The translations under genes and the position numbers were made by a program. 47,340 nt of DNA, from contig RBWT01000045.1 in assembly GCA_004010275.1 (NCBI GenBank), positions 1-47,340 of the forward strand, given 5' to 3'. The stretch comes from Streptomyces huasconensis (lineage in GTDB: Bacteria > Actinomycetota > Actinomycetes > Streptomycetales > Streptomycetaceae). The notes below the pieces were generated by a model that was not told where the DNA came from, ran no database searches, and was given only the letters and a program-made list of their open reading frames with translations. Positions 9,676 to 19,171 of the stretch are shown one piece after another. How positions within the stretch are numbered: position 1 is the first letter of the stretch; the number at the start of each line of letters is the position of its first letter.

Positions 9676-10455
9676 ATGCAGATGAATGCCAACTACACCA
9701 GTCTCGTCGCGGTCGGCGACTCCTTCACCGAGGGCATGTCGGACCTGCTGCCCGACGGCAGCTACCGCGGCTGGGCCGACCTCCTGGCCGCGCGGATGGC
9801 GGCGCACAGCCCCGGCTTCCGGTACGCGAATCTCGCGGTGCGCGGCAAGCTCATCGGCCAGATCGTCGCCGAGCAGGTGGACGTGGCGGCCGCCATGCAG
9901 GCCGACGTGGTCACCCTGGTGGGCGGGCTCAACGACACCCTGCGCCCCAAGTGCGACATGAACCGCGTGCGTGACCTGCTCGAAGAGGCGGTGGAGCGCC
10001 TCGCGCCCTCCTGCAAGCAGCTGGTCCTGATGCGCAGCCCCGGACGCAACGGCCCGGTGATGGAGCGGTTCCGTCCGCGCATGGAGGAGCTCTTCACGCA
10101 CATCGACGACCTGGCATCCCGGCACGGCGCGATCGTCGTGGACCTGTACGGCGCCGCCGCCCTCGGCGATCAGCGCATGTGGGACGTGGACCGGCTGCAC
10201 CTCACGGCGGAGGGACACCGCAGGGTCGCCGAGGCGGTGTGGCAAGCGCTCGGGCATCCGCCCGAGGACGACTGGCGGCTCCCCCTGTCGGCCGCCGTCC
10301 CGCTGAACTGGGCGGCGCGCCGCGTCGCCGACGCCCGCTTCGCCCGGCAGCACCTCGCGCCCTGGATAGTCCGCCGCCTCACCGGACGCTCCTCCGGCGA
10401 CGGCCGCCCACCGAAGCGTCCCGAGCTGCTGCCCTACGACGGGCCGCTCCCGTAG
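9676..10455 (+). CDS. SGNH/GDSL hydrolase family protein
   Basis: Serine hydrolase of about 259 residues. Block I with the nucleophile is VAVGDSFTEGM, block II is NLAVRGKLIG, block III is LVGGLNDTLRP with the oxyanion Asn, and block V is DVDRLHLTAEGHR with the catalytic Asp and His. There is no signal peptide, so an intracellular esterase or acylhydrolase is likely. ATG at 9676 has no ribosome binding site, but TACCAT (9660-9665) lies 10 nt upstream, so a leaderless or nearly leaderless transcript is plausible. A second in-frame ATG is at 9682. The C-terminus (residues 200-259) is basic and rich in Arg and Pro. Substrate unknown. Confidence 0.9.
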   Translation: MQMNANYTSLVAVGDSFTEGMSDLLPDGSYRGWADLLAARMAAHSPGFRYANLAVRGKLIGQIVAEQVDVAAAMQADVVTLVGGLNDTLRPKCDMNRVRDLLEEAVERLAPSCKQLVLMRSPGRNGPVMERFRPRMEELFTHIDDLASRHGAIVVDLYGAAALGDQRMWDVDRLHLTAEGHRRVAEAVWQALGHPPEDDWRLPLSAAVPLNWAARRVADARFARQHLAPWIVRRLTGRSSGDGRPPKRPELLPYDGPLP

Positions 10456-10524
10456 CGGCCCCCGAGTGGGCTCTCGTAGCTTCCGACGAACGGGGGCGTG
10501 GCGCTGGCCTGCACGAATGCCCAG

Positions 10525-10541
10525 TAGAATCCGTACACGTG
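10525..10541 (+). promoter_or_regulatory. purB -10 element, leaderless start
   Basis: TAGAAT (10525-10530) is followed after 8 nt by GTG (10539-10541), which places the transcription start at or next to the start codon. There is no Shine-Dalgarno sequence and no clear -35 hexamer. Confidence 0.6.
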
Positions 10542-11981
10542 ACTGCTGCGCCTGCAAAGCCCCGTATCCCCAACGTCCTCGCGGGACGTTACGCCTCCGC
10601 CGAGCTCGCCACCCTCTGGTCGCCCGAGCAGAAGGTGAAGCTGGAGCGTCAGCTCTGGCTCGCCGTGCTGCGTGCGCAGAAGGACCTCGGGATCGAGGTG
10701 CCGGACGCCGCGATCGCCGACTACGAGCGCGTCCTCGACCAGGTCGACCTGGCCTCCATCGCCGAGCGCGAGAAGGTCACGCGCCATGACGTGAAGGCCC
10801 GCATCGAGGAGTTCAACGCCCTCGCCGGGCACGAGCACGTGCACAAGGGCATGACCTCGCGCGACCTCACCGAGAACGTCGAGCAGCTCCAGATCCGGCT
10901 CTCCCTGGAGCTGATCCGCTCCCGCACCGTCGCGGTCCTCGCCCGGCTGGGCAAGCTCGCCGGTGAGTACGCCGAGCTGGTCATGGCGGGCCGCTCCCAC
11001 AACGTCGCCGCGCAGGCGACGACGCTGGGCAAGCGCTTCGCGACCGGCGCCGACGAGCTTCTCGTCGCCTACCGCCGCCTGGACGAGCTGGTCGCCCGCT
11101 ATCCGCTGCGCGGCATCAAGGGCCCGGTCGGCACCGCCCAGGACATGCTCGACCTGCTCGGCGGCGACGCCGGGAAGCTAGCCGACCTGGAGCAGCGCAT
11201 CGCCGCGCACCTCGGGTTCGAGACGGCCTTCACCTCGGTCGGCCAGGTCTACCCGCGCTCCCTCGACTACGACGTGGTGACGGCCCTGGTGCAGGTCGCC
11301 TCCGCGCCGTCCTCGCTGGCCAAGACGGTCCGGCTGATGGCCGGGCACGAACTGGTCACCGAGGGCTTCAAGCCGGGCCAGGTCGGCTCGTCCGCGATGC
11401 CGCACAAGATGAACACCCGCTCCTGCGAGCGCGTCAACGGCCTCACCGTCATCCTGCGCGGCTACGCCTCGATGACCGGCGAGCTGGCGGGCGACCAGTG
11501 GAACGAGGGCGACGTCTCCTGCTCGGTCGTGCGCCGTGTCGCCCTGCCCGACGCGTTCTTCGCGCTCGACGGTCTCCTGGAGACCTTCCTGACCGTGCTC
11601 GACGAGTTCGGCGCCTTCCCGGCCGTCGTCGCGCGCGAGCTGGACCGCTACCTCCCCTTCCTCGCCACCACCAAGGTCCTGATGGCCGCGGTGCGCGCGG
11701 GCGTGGGGCGCGAGGAGGCCCACGAGGCCATCAAGGAGCACGCGGTCGCCTCCGCGCTCGCCATGCGCGAGCAGGGCGCCGAGCGCAACGAACTCCTCGA
11801 CAAGCTCGCCGCGGACTCCCGCATCCCGCTGGACCGCGCCCAGCTCGACGAGCTGATGGCCGACAAGCTGTCCTTCACGGGCGCGGCGAGCGACCAGGTG
11901 GCCGCCGTCGTGGCGGCGATCGAGGCCCTCCTGAAGGAGCACCCGGAGGCCGCGGCCTACACGCCGGGCGCGATCCTCTGA
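10539..11981 (+). CDS. purB: adenylosuccinate lyase
   Basis: Catalyses two beta-eliminations in purine synthesis: SAICAR to AICAR plus fumarate, and adenylosuccinate to AMP plus fumarate. The 480-residue protein is uninterrupted. It has the fumarase/aspartase-superfamily signature GQVGSSAMPHKMN, the catalytic-His region GRSHNVAAQATTLGKR, and HKGMTSRDLTEN near residue 95. The length matches the longer actinobacterial form. GTG at 10539 is chosen because it opens TAAPAKPRIPNVLAGRYAS and sits directly behind a -10 hexamer. It is monocistronic and ends at a strong hairpin. Housekeeping gene, high confidence. Confidence 0.97.
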   Translation: MTAAPAKPRIPNVLAGRYASAELATLWSPEQKVKLERQLWLAVLRAQKDLGIEVPDAAIADYERVLDQVDLASIAEREKVTRHDVKARIEEFNALAGHEHVHKGMTSRDLTENVEQLQIRLSLELIRSRTVAVLARLGKLAGEYAELVMAGRSHNVAAQATTLGKRFATGADELLVAYRRLDELVARYPLRGIKGPVGTAQDMLDLLGGDAGKLADLEQRIAAHLGFETAFTSVGQVYPRSLDYDVVTALVQVASAPSSLAKTVRLMAGHELVTEGFKPGQVGSSAMPHKMNTRSCERVNGLTVILRGYASMTGELAGDQWNEGDVSCSVVRRVALPDAFFALDGLLETFLTVLDEFGAFPAVVARELDRYLPFLATTKVLMAAVRAGVGREEAHEAIKEHAVASALAMREQGAERNELLDKLAADSRIPLDRAQLDELMADKLSFTGAASDQVAAVVAAIEALLKEHPEAAAYTPGAIL

Positions 11982-11995
11982 CCCTGATGATGTGA

Positions 11996-12028
11996 ACGGC
12001 GGCCGGGCGGCGTGCCCCGGGCCGCCGT
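11996..12028 (+). terminator. purB terminator
   Basis: ACGGCGGCC (11996-12004) pairs with GGCCGCCGT (12020-12028) and is followed by CTTTCCCCC. It separates the convergent purB and lysA genes and could act in both directions. Confidence 0.7.
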
Positions 12029-12046
12029 CTTTCCCCCGTCCGCCTG

Positions 12047-13453
12047 TTACAGGCCCACGTCCCTGCCGCGGAAGTCCTCCAGCGACTCGCGGCGCACCAG
12101 CAGTCTCGCGTGCCCGTCGGCCACCGCGATCACGGGCGGCCGGCCCACGAGGTTGTACCCGGACGCCATCGACAGGTGGTACGAGCCGCGACCGGCACAG
12201 CCAGCAGGTCCCCGGGGCGTACGTCGCCGGGGAGCCGGACGTCGTCGGCGAGGACGTCGCCCGCCTCGCAGTGGCCGCCCCACCACCGTCACCGGTTCCG
12301 GGCCGGCCGTGGTGCGCCTGCCGACCAGGCGGGGCGCGTACCGCACGCCGTACAGCGCGGGCCGCGGGTTGTCGCTCATGCCGCCGTCCACCGCGACGAA
12401 CGTCCGCCCTGACGTCCGCTTGACCGCGAGCACCCGGTAGAGCGCCACCCCGGCGGGGCCCGCGATGGCCCGCCCCGGCTCCACCAGCAGCCGCGGCACG
12501 GGCAGGCCCGCCGCAGCGCAGCTCTCGGTCAGCTCGGCGCGCACCTTGCGGGCGAGGGAGGCGATGTCGAGCGCGTCCTCGCCGGGGCGGTACGCGATGC
12601 CGTGCCCGCCGCCGAGGTCCAGTTCGGGGAGGGTGACGCCGTGCTGCTCCTTGATCCGCGCCATCAGTCCGACCAGGCGGCGCACCGCGCAGAGGTAGGG
12701 CTTCTCCGTGGTGATCTGCGAGCCCAGGTGGCAGTGCAGGCCGACCAGTTCCAGCGTGGGCCGGCCGAGGATGCGGGCGATGGCGTGCTGGGCGGAGCCG
12801 TCCGTGAGGGACAGGCCGAACTTCTGGTCGTCCGTGCCCGTCCGGATCTTGGCGTGACCGCCGGCGGCGATGCCCGGCACCACCCGGACCATCACCTTCT
12901 GGCGGCTGCCCGGCGGAACGGCGGCGGCCAGCCGGGCGATCTCGGAGGCGCTGTCGATGACGATGCGGCCGACACCGAGCCGGAGCGCGGCCCGCAGGTC
13001 CTCGGGGCTCTTGGCGTTGCCGTGCAGCACGATGCGGTCGGCGGGGAAGCCCGTGGTGACGGCGAGTTCCAGCTCCCCGGCCGAGCAGACGTCGAGGCCG
13101 AGGCCCTCATCGGCGACCCAGTGCGCCATCGCGCGGCACAGGAACGCCTTGGCGGCGTACAGGACGTCGGCGTCCTTGAAGGCCCGCAGATAGGCGCGGC
13201 AGCGGGCCCGTACGTCGCCTTCGTCGAGGAGGTAGGCGGGCGTGCCGAAGCGCTCGGCGACCTCGGTGAGCGGGACGCCGGCGACGGCCAGGTCGCCGTG
13301 GGCGAGCGGGATGGTGGAGGCGGGCCAGACGGACAGGTCCGCGGCGGGGGCGGCCGCTGCCGGGGCGGCGGCCGGGGGTGACACGGAGGCGGCAGCCGGG
13401 GGTGAGACGGGGTCGGCGGGGCCCGGGAGCGGGGGTACGTGCAGAGTGGTCAT
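12047..13453 (-). CDS. lysA: diaminopimelate decarboxylase (two compensating frameshifts)
   Basis: PLP enzyme converting meso-diaminopimelate to L-lysine and CO2. After a Pro/Ala-rich N-terminal extension of about 45 residues come the PLP lysine motif VLYAAKAFLC, GLGLDVCSAGELELA, IVLHGNAKSPEDL, GLHCHLGSQI, the glycine loop LDLGGGHGIAY, and the substrate-binding EPGRAI. The frame is open throughout, yet about 35 residues (plus-strand positions about 12190-12290) are scrambled. There, removing one C and adding one base restores VVGRHCEAGDVLADD, including the catalytic Cys of the CEAGD motif, and GSYHLSMASGYN after it. I take this as two sequence errors. ATG at 13453. An SAV_915-like gene lies 42 nt upstream in the same direction. 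Confidence 0.93.
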   Translation of the reverse strand: MTTLHVPPLPGPADPVSPPAAASVSPPAAAPAAAAPAADLSVWPASTIPLAHGDLAVAGVPLTEVAERFGTPAYLLDEGDVRARCRAYLRAFKDADVLYAAKAFLCRAMAHWVADEGLGLDVCSAGELELAVTTGFPADRIVLHGNAKSPEDLRAALRLGVGRIVIDSASEIARLAAAVPPGSRQKVMVRVVPGIAAGGHAKIRTGTDDQKFGLSLTDGSAQHAIARILGRPTLELVGLHCHLGSQITTEKPYLCAVRRLVGLMARIKEQHGVTLPELDLGGGHGIAYRPGEDALDIASLARKVRAELTESCAAAGLPVPRLLVEPGRAIAGPAGVALYRVLAVKRTSGRTFVAVDGGMSDNPRPALYGVRYAPRLVGRRTTAGPEPVTVVGRPLRGGRRPRRRRPAPRRRTPRGPAGCAGRGSYHLSMASGYNLVGRPPVIAVADGHARLLVRRESLEDFRGRDVGL

Positions 13454-13495
13454 GGCAGGTTCTCTCTCGCCTCGTCTTCTCTCTTCGCCTCGTCC

Positions 13496-13915
13496 TCAGC
13501 CGATCCGCAGGGTGCTCGCGCCCGACGGGGTTACCGCACCGGATGACGCGCGGCACGTCCACCGGCATCGGGTCCTGGCCGCGCCACGGGGTGCCATACC
13601 GTTCGCCGGGCCGGCCCGGCGCCGCTGTGACGGGGTGCGCGGCCAGCCTCGGGTCGAGGGTGAGGCCGATGACGCCGAGCGCGCCGCGAGGTCGCGCAGC
13701 GCCGGTTCGGAGAGTCTGATCCACGGCTGCCGGGCGCCGAGGGCAGCGCTCAGGCGCTGCGGGGTGGTGAACGCGACGGCGGTGCGCTCGCCCACGGGAG
13801 TGCGGAACAGGCGGGCCACGCAGCCCGCGGGTCCCGGCCGGACAGGGACGAACAGAGGTCCGGCCGGGCCGGGTTCACAGGGCTCGGGGTCCTCGTCGCA
13901 CAGAAGCTCGGCCAT
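13496..13915 (-). CDS. SAV_915-like (SseB-related) small protein (frameshifted)
   Basis: About 139 residues. ATG at 13915 follows GGAGGAACCC; longer in-frame starts lack such a site. The N-terminal half has LFVPVRPGPAGCVARLFRTP, then RTAVAFTTPQRLSAALG and PWIRLSEPALRDLAA, the conserved core of SAV_915-type proteins common in Streptomyces. The middle continues in another frame (LGVIGLTLDPRLAAHPV) and the end returns to the first frame (SGASTLRIG), so two slips compensate. Function is unknown; these proteins often lie near cell-wall or secretion genes. It is upstream of and collinear with lysA, so co-transcription is likely. The 253-nt gap to the divergent GNAT gene must hold its promoter, but no convincing -35/-10 pair was found. 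Confidence 0.6.
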   Translation of the reverse strand: MAELLCDEDPEPCEPGPAGPLFVPVRPGPAGCVARLFRTPVGERTAVAFTTPQRLSAALGARQPWIRLSEPALRDLAARSASSASPSTRGWPRTPSQRRRAGPANGMAPRGAARTRCRWTCRASSGAVTPSGASTLRIG

Positions 13916-14168
13916 GGGTTCCTCCAGTGGGGAGAAGGGGAGAAAACGTCCTGCTGCAGAAGAAGTCCTGCGGCACGACGACGTTATGCCCGGCACGGAG
14001 TGCCAACCGACCCCCTATAACGCGTTGTTGACGCGTCGACGCCCCTCCCTGACGCGATACTGGCGTCCGCCACCCTGACCATGCGGGCCGCGCCGACACC
14101 ACCGGGAGCGCACGGCGTCCGGCGGGACGGCGCTTTTCACCCGAAGGTCTCACTCCGCAGGAGCGTTC

Positions 14169-14958
14169 ATGATCGAGCTTCCCCTCCACCACCTGGCGAC
14201 CGAGCCCCGCTGGTTCGCGCCGGCGCTCCCGGGCCCGCGTCCCTGCACGAGCACGTCACGGCCACGGGGATGGGCGCCTGGTGGGGCGACGACCCCCTGA
14301 GACCGCGCGCCGTGGCGGTCTCGTGCGCGGGCCACGTCCTGCTGAGCGGTGATCCGGGGAGTGTCGCCCCGGACTTCCTGGCCCCTTTCGCACACAGTCA
14401 CGTCGAGGCGCCCGCCCGCTTCCTGCCGGTGCTCGGGGCCGCCTTCGATCGGGTGATTCCGGTCGAGCGGATGGTCTACGTCCACCGTGAGCCGGTGGCC
14501 CCGCCGTGTCCGCCAGAGGGCGTGACCGTCCGCCGTCTGGCGGCCGACGACGCCGCGGCGCTCGCCGCCCTCGCCCCGGACGCGGCGTGGATACACGCCA
14601 GTTGGGGCGGCCCGAGGGGGCTCGCCGCCTCGGGGCACGCCTGGGGCGCGGTCGAGCGGGACGGCCGGATCGCGGCTGTCGCCTGCGGCTACTTCGTCGG
14701 TGCCGCCTACGAGGACGTCGCCGTGCTCACCGTGCCCGAGCGGCGCCGCGAGCGTCTGGCGTTGGCCTGCGTCACCTCTCTGTGCCGTGACATCGGCCGC
14801 GCGCGGGCGGACCGCGAGCTGGTCCTGCGGGAGCGACAACCGGCCCAGCCGCCTGCTGGCCTGGAACTCCGGGTTCCGGCTGCACCGCGAGTACGTGCGG
14901 TACGCCACCGGGAACCCGGCCGCGCGGCCCCAGCCACGCGTCCCGCGTCACCGTCTGA
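14169..14958 (+). CDS. GNAT family N-acetyltransferase (frameshifted; 3' end uncertain)
   Basis: Acetyltransferase-like protein of about 260 residues. ATG at 14169 follows AGGAGCGTTC. Reading order: MIELPLHHLATEPRWFAPAL, a slip near 14240, then HVTATGMGAWWGDDPLRP, a middle domain with RFLPVLGAAFDRVIPVERMVY, and a GNAT-like half with VTVRRLAADDAAALAAL and WGAVERDGRIAAVACGYFVG. After a slip near 14836 the conserved end SDNRPSRLLAWNSGFRLHREYV appears. A further 1-2 nt slip would end the protein at TGA 14956-14958; without it the frame runs to 15125 and overlaps mutA. I prefer the earlier stop because mutA then has its own promoter region. Substrate unknown. Confidence 0.7.
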
Positions 14959-15096
14959 CAGCTGGGGGCCGGGCCCCCTCCACCGCCGCCCCGATGCCGC
15001 CGCCGGCACTAGCCGTCCGCTCGTTCGAGATCAAGAGCGATCAGAAGAGGGCAAGGTCACAGCCCTTGATGGCACCGCGTGCCATGGGTTGCGCCC

Positions 15097-15111
15097 TAGC
15101 ATCGGGGCATG
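15097..15111 (+). promoter_or_regulatory. mutA -10 element, leaderless start
   Basis: TAGCAT (15097-15102) stands 6 nt before the mutA ATG (15109-15111), with no Shine-Dalgarno sequence, so the operon mRNA probably starts at or next to the AUG. No convincing -35 hexamer is present at 16-19 nt. Confidence 0.5.
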
Positions 15112-16954
15112 ACGGTCCTGCCTGACGACGGGCTTTCCCTGGCCGCCGAGTTCCCTGATGCGACCCATGAGCAGTGGCAGCGCCTTGTGGAAGGCGTGCT
15201 GCGCAAGTCGGGTAAGGACGTATCGGGCACGGCCGCCGAGCAAGCACTGTCCACCGCTCTTGAGGACGGGCTCACCACCCGCCCCTTGTACACCTCCCGT
15301 GACGCCGCGCCCGCTGTCGGCCACCCCGGTTTCGCCCCCTTCGTACGGGGTGCCACACCCGGCGGCAACGCCGCGACGGGCTGGGACGTGCGGCAGCGCC
15401 ACGCGAGCACCGATCCCGCCCGTGCGAACGAAGCCGTGCTCGGTGACCTGGAGAACGGCGTCACCTCGCTGTGGCTCGGCGTCGGCGCCCATGGCGTACC
15501 GGTCTCCGGGCTCGCGCGGGCCCTGGACGGCGTCTTTCTGGACCTCGCCCCGGTTGCGCTCGACGTCGGCGCGGAATTCGGCCCGGCGGCGCGTGAGTTG
15601 CTCCGTCTGTACGAGGCTGCGGGCGTCCCCAAGGAGTCGGCGCGTGGCACCCTCGGCGCGGACTGGCTGGGTCACGAGGCCCGCTCGGGTGAGGAGCTGG
15701 ACCCGGCGGAGGCCGTGGAGCTGGCCCGGCTGTGCGGGCGGGAGTACCCGGGGCTGCGGGCCCTCGCCGTGGACGCGCTGCCGTACCACGAGGCGGGCGG
15801 CTCGGCCGCGCAGGAGCTGGCGCCCGCTACCCACGGGCGTCGCCTACCTGCGGGAGCTGACCGCGGCCGGGCTGTCGGTCGAGGAAGCCTGCGCGCAGCT
15901 GGAGTTCCGCTACGCGGCGACCGCCGACCAGTTTTTGACCATCGCCAAGCTCCGCGCGGCGCGCCTCCTCTGGGCGCGGGTGGCGGAGGTGTGCGGGGCG
16001 AGTGACGCGGGGGCCCAGCGGCAGCACGCCGTGACCTCGCCGGTGATGATGACGCGGCGCGACCCGTGGGTGAACATGCTGCGCACGACGGTGGCGTGCC
16101 TGGGCGCGGGGGTCGGCGGCGCCGACGCCGTCACCGTACTGCCGTTCGATCACTCGCTGGGTCTGCCGGACGCCTTCGCGCGCCGCATCGCCCGCAACAC
16201 CTCCACGATCCTGATCGAGGAGTCGCATCTGGCCCGGGTGATCGACCCGGCGGGCGGCTCCTGGTACGTCGAGCGGCTGACGGACGAACTGGCGCACGCC
16301 GCCTGGGGCTTCTTCCAGGAGATCGAGCGCGCGGGCGGCCAGGCGGCGGCCCTGCGCTCCGGGACGATCCGCGAGCGTCTGGCCGCCACCTGGGCGGCGC
16401 GCGGCAAGAAGCTCGCCGAGCGGCGCGAGCCGATCACGGGCGTCAGCGAGTTCCCGCACCTGGCGGAGCGGCCCGTGGAGCGCGAGCCCGCTCCCGCCGT
16501 GCCCTCCGGTGGCCTGCCGCGGGTGCGCCGCGACGAGGCGTACGAAGAGCTGCGCGCCCGCTCGGACGCCCACCTGGCGTCGACCGGCGCGCGCCCCAAG
16601 GTGTTCCTCGCCGGGCTCGGCCCGGGCAGCGCGCACACCGCGCGGGCCGCCTTCGCCGCCAACCTCTTCCAGGCGGGCGGCATCGAGGCCGTGCACGAAC
16701 CGGCGACGGTGGACGCGGCTTCGGCCGCCGACGCCTTCAAGGCCAGCGGTGCGACGGTGGCGTGCCTGTGCTCCAGCGACGCGCTCTACGCCGAGCAAGC
16801 CGAGGCGGTCGCCCACGCGCTCAAGTCGGCGGGCGCGCGGCGGGTGTTCCTCGCGGGGCGCGGTGCCTACGACGGCGTCGACGCGTACGTCTTCGCCGGT
16901 TGCGACGCCGTGGCCGTGCTCTCCTCCACCCTCGACCGTATGGGAGTGGCGTAA
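15109..16954 (+). CDS. mutA: methylmalonyl-CoA mutase small (beta) subunit (frameshifted)
   Basis: Non-catalytic partner of MutB in the adenosylcobalamin enzyme that interconverts methylmalonyl-CoA and succinyl-CoA. The protein of about 615 residues opens [20 protein letters not shown]. The mutase barrel follows: [30 protein letters not shown], and after a slip near 15828 [40 protein letters not shown] and [18 protein letters not shown]. The C-terminal flavodoxin-like domain ([20 protein letters not shown]) lacks the cobalamin-binding DxHxxG motif, as expected for this subunit. The slip fits GCGCGCCC read as GCGCCC, though my reconstruction there is less certain. Its TAA overlaps the mutB ATG by one base. 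Confidence 0.93.
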
Positions 16955-19153
16955 TGCGCATCCCCGATTTCTCCTCCGTCGACCTGGGCCCCGGCGCGGA
17001 CGCGGAGGGCTCGCACGAGCAGTGGCGCGCCGCGGTGAAGGAGTCCACGGGCCGCTCCGAGAGCGACCTGTTGTGGGAGACCCCCGAGGGCATCGGCGTC
17101 AAGCCGCTGTACACGGGCGCCGACCTGGAGGGCCTCGACTTCCTCGGGACGTACCCCGGTGTGGCGCCGTATCTGCGCGGCCCCTACCCGACGATGTACG
17201 TGAACCAGCCCTGGACGATCCGGCAGTACGCGGGTTTCTCCACCGCCGAGGAGTCCAACGCGTTCTACCGCCGCAATCTCGCGGCCGGGCAGAAGGGCCT
17301 GTCGGTCGCGTTCGACCTGCCGACGCACCGCGGTTACGACAGCGACCATCCGCGCGTGACCGGCGATGTCGGCATGGCGGGCGTGGCGATCGACTCCATT
17401 TATGACATGCGTCAGCTCTTCGACGGCATTCCGCTGGACAAGATGACGGTGTCGATGACGATGAACGGCGCCGTGCTTCCCGTACTGGCGCTGTACATCG
17501 TGGCGGCCGAGGAGCAGGGCGTACCGCCCGAGAAGCTCGCCGGGACCATTCAGAACGACATTCTGAAAGAGTTCATGGTCCGCAACACCTACATTTATCC
17601 GCCGAAGCCCTCGATGCGGATCATCTCCGACATCTTCGCGTACACCTCGCAGAAGATGCCGCGCTACAACTCCATCTCCATCTCCGGCTACCACATCCAG
17701 GAGGCGGGTGCGACGGCCGATCTGGAGCTGGCGTACACGCTCGCCGACGGTGTGGAGTATCTGCGGGCCGGGCAGGAGGCGGGTCTGGACGTGGACGCGT
17801 TCGCGCCCCGGCTGTCGTTCTTCTGGGCGATCGGCATGAACTTCTTCATGGAGGTCGCCAAGCTCCGCGCGGCGCGCCTGCTGTGGGCGAAGCTGGTCAA
17901 GCAGTTCGATCCCAAGAACGCCAAGTCGCTTTCCCTGCGCACGCATTCGCAGACGTCGGGCTGGTCGCTGACCGCGCAGGACGTCTTCAACAACGTCACG
18001 CGGACGTGTGTCGAGGCGATGGCGGCGACGCAGGGCCACACCCAGTCGCTGCACACCAACGCCCTCGACGAGGCGCTCGCCCTGCCCACCGACTTCTCCG
18101 CGCGCATCGCCCGCAACACCCAGCTGCTCATCCAGCAGGAGTCGGGGACGACGCGGACGATCGACCCGTGGGGCGAGCGCGTACGTCGAGAAGCTCACGT
18201 ACGACCTGGCGCGCCGCGCGTGGCAGCACATCGAGGAGGTCGAGGCGGCGGGCGGCATGGCGCAGGCCATCGACGCCGGCATCCCCAAGCTGCGCGTGGA
18301 GGAGGCCGCCGCGCGCACCCAGGCGCGGATCGACTCGGGGCGCCAGCCCGTCATCGGCGTCAACAAGTACCGCGTGGACACCGACGAGCAGATCGACGTC
18401 CTGAAGGTCGACAACTCCTCGGTGCGCGCCCAGCAGATCGAGAAGCTGCGCCGCCTGCGCGAGGAGCGCGACGACGCCGCCTGCCAGGACGCGCTGCGCG
18501 CCCTGACGGCGGCGGCCGAGCGCGGGCCCGGCCAGGGCCTGGAGGGCAATCTGCTCGCGCTCGCCGTCGACGCCGCCCGCGCGAAGGCGACGGTCGGTGA
18601 GATCTCCGACGCGTTGGAGAGCGTGTACGGGCGGCACGCGGGCCAGATCCGTACGATCTCCGGTGTGTACCGCACCGAAGCAGGTCAGTCGCCCCGCGTG
18701 GAGCGCACGCGCGCGCTGGTGGACGCGTTCGACGAGGCCGAGGGACGCCGCCCGCGCATCCTGGTGGCGAAGATGGGCCAGGACGGCCACGACCGCGGCC
18801 AGAAGGTGATCGCGAGCGCCTTCGCCGACCTGGGCTTCGACGTCGACGTCGGCCCGCTCTTCCAGACCCCGGCGGAGGTCGCCCGCCAGGCCGTCGAGGC
18901 CGACGTGCACATCGTGGGCGTCTCCTCGCTGGCTGCCGGGCACCTGACCCTCGTACCGGCGCTGCGCGAGGAGCTGGCCGCCGAGGGCCGCGACGACATC
19001 ATGATCGTCGTGGGCGGGGTGATCCCGCCGCAGGACGTCGAGGCGCTGCACGAGGCGGGCGCCACGGCGGTGTTCCCGCCCGGCACGGTGATCCCGGACG
19101 CGGCACACGACCTGGTGAAGCGACTGGCGGCCGACCTCGGCCACGACCTGTGA
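16954..19153 (+). CDS. mutB: methylmalonyl-CoA mutase large (alpha) subunit (one frameshift)
   Basis: Catalytic subunit of about 733 residues. The barrel has [20 protein letters not shown], the CoA-channel region [18 protein letters not shown], and the active-site stretch [20 protein letters not shown]. The C-terminal B12 domain has the lower-ligand motif [16 protein letters not shown] (DxHxxG), then [14 protein letters not shown] and [10 protein letters not shown] (the SxL and GG motifs), so it binds cobalamin base-off/His-on. One slip lies near 18177: GGCGAGCGCG would read [15 protein letters not shown] if it were GGCGCGAGCGCG, another CGCG contraction. The product serves propionate, valine, isoleucine and odd-chain fatty acid breakdown and supplies methylmalonyl-CoA extender units. 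meaB follows after 18 nt. Confidence 0.96.
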
Positions 19154-19171
19154 GCCGGTGAGCGCCGACCC

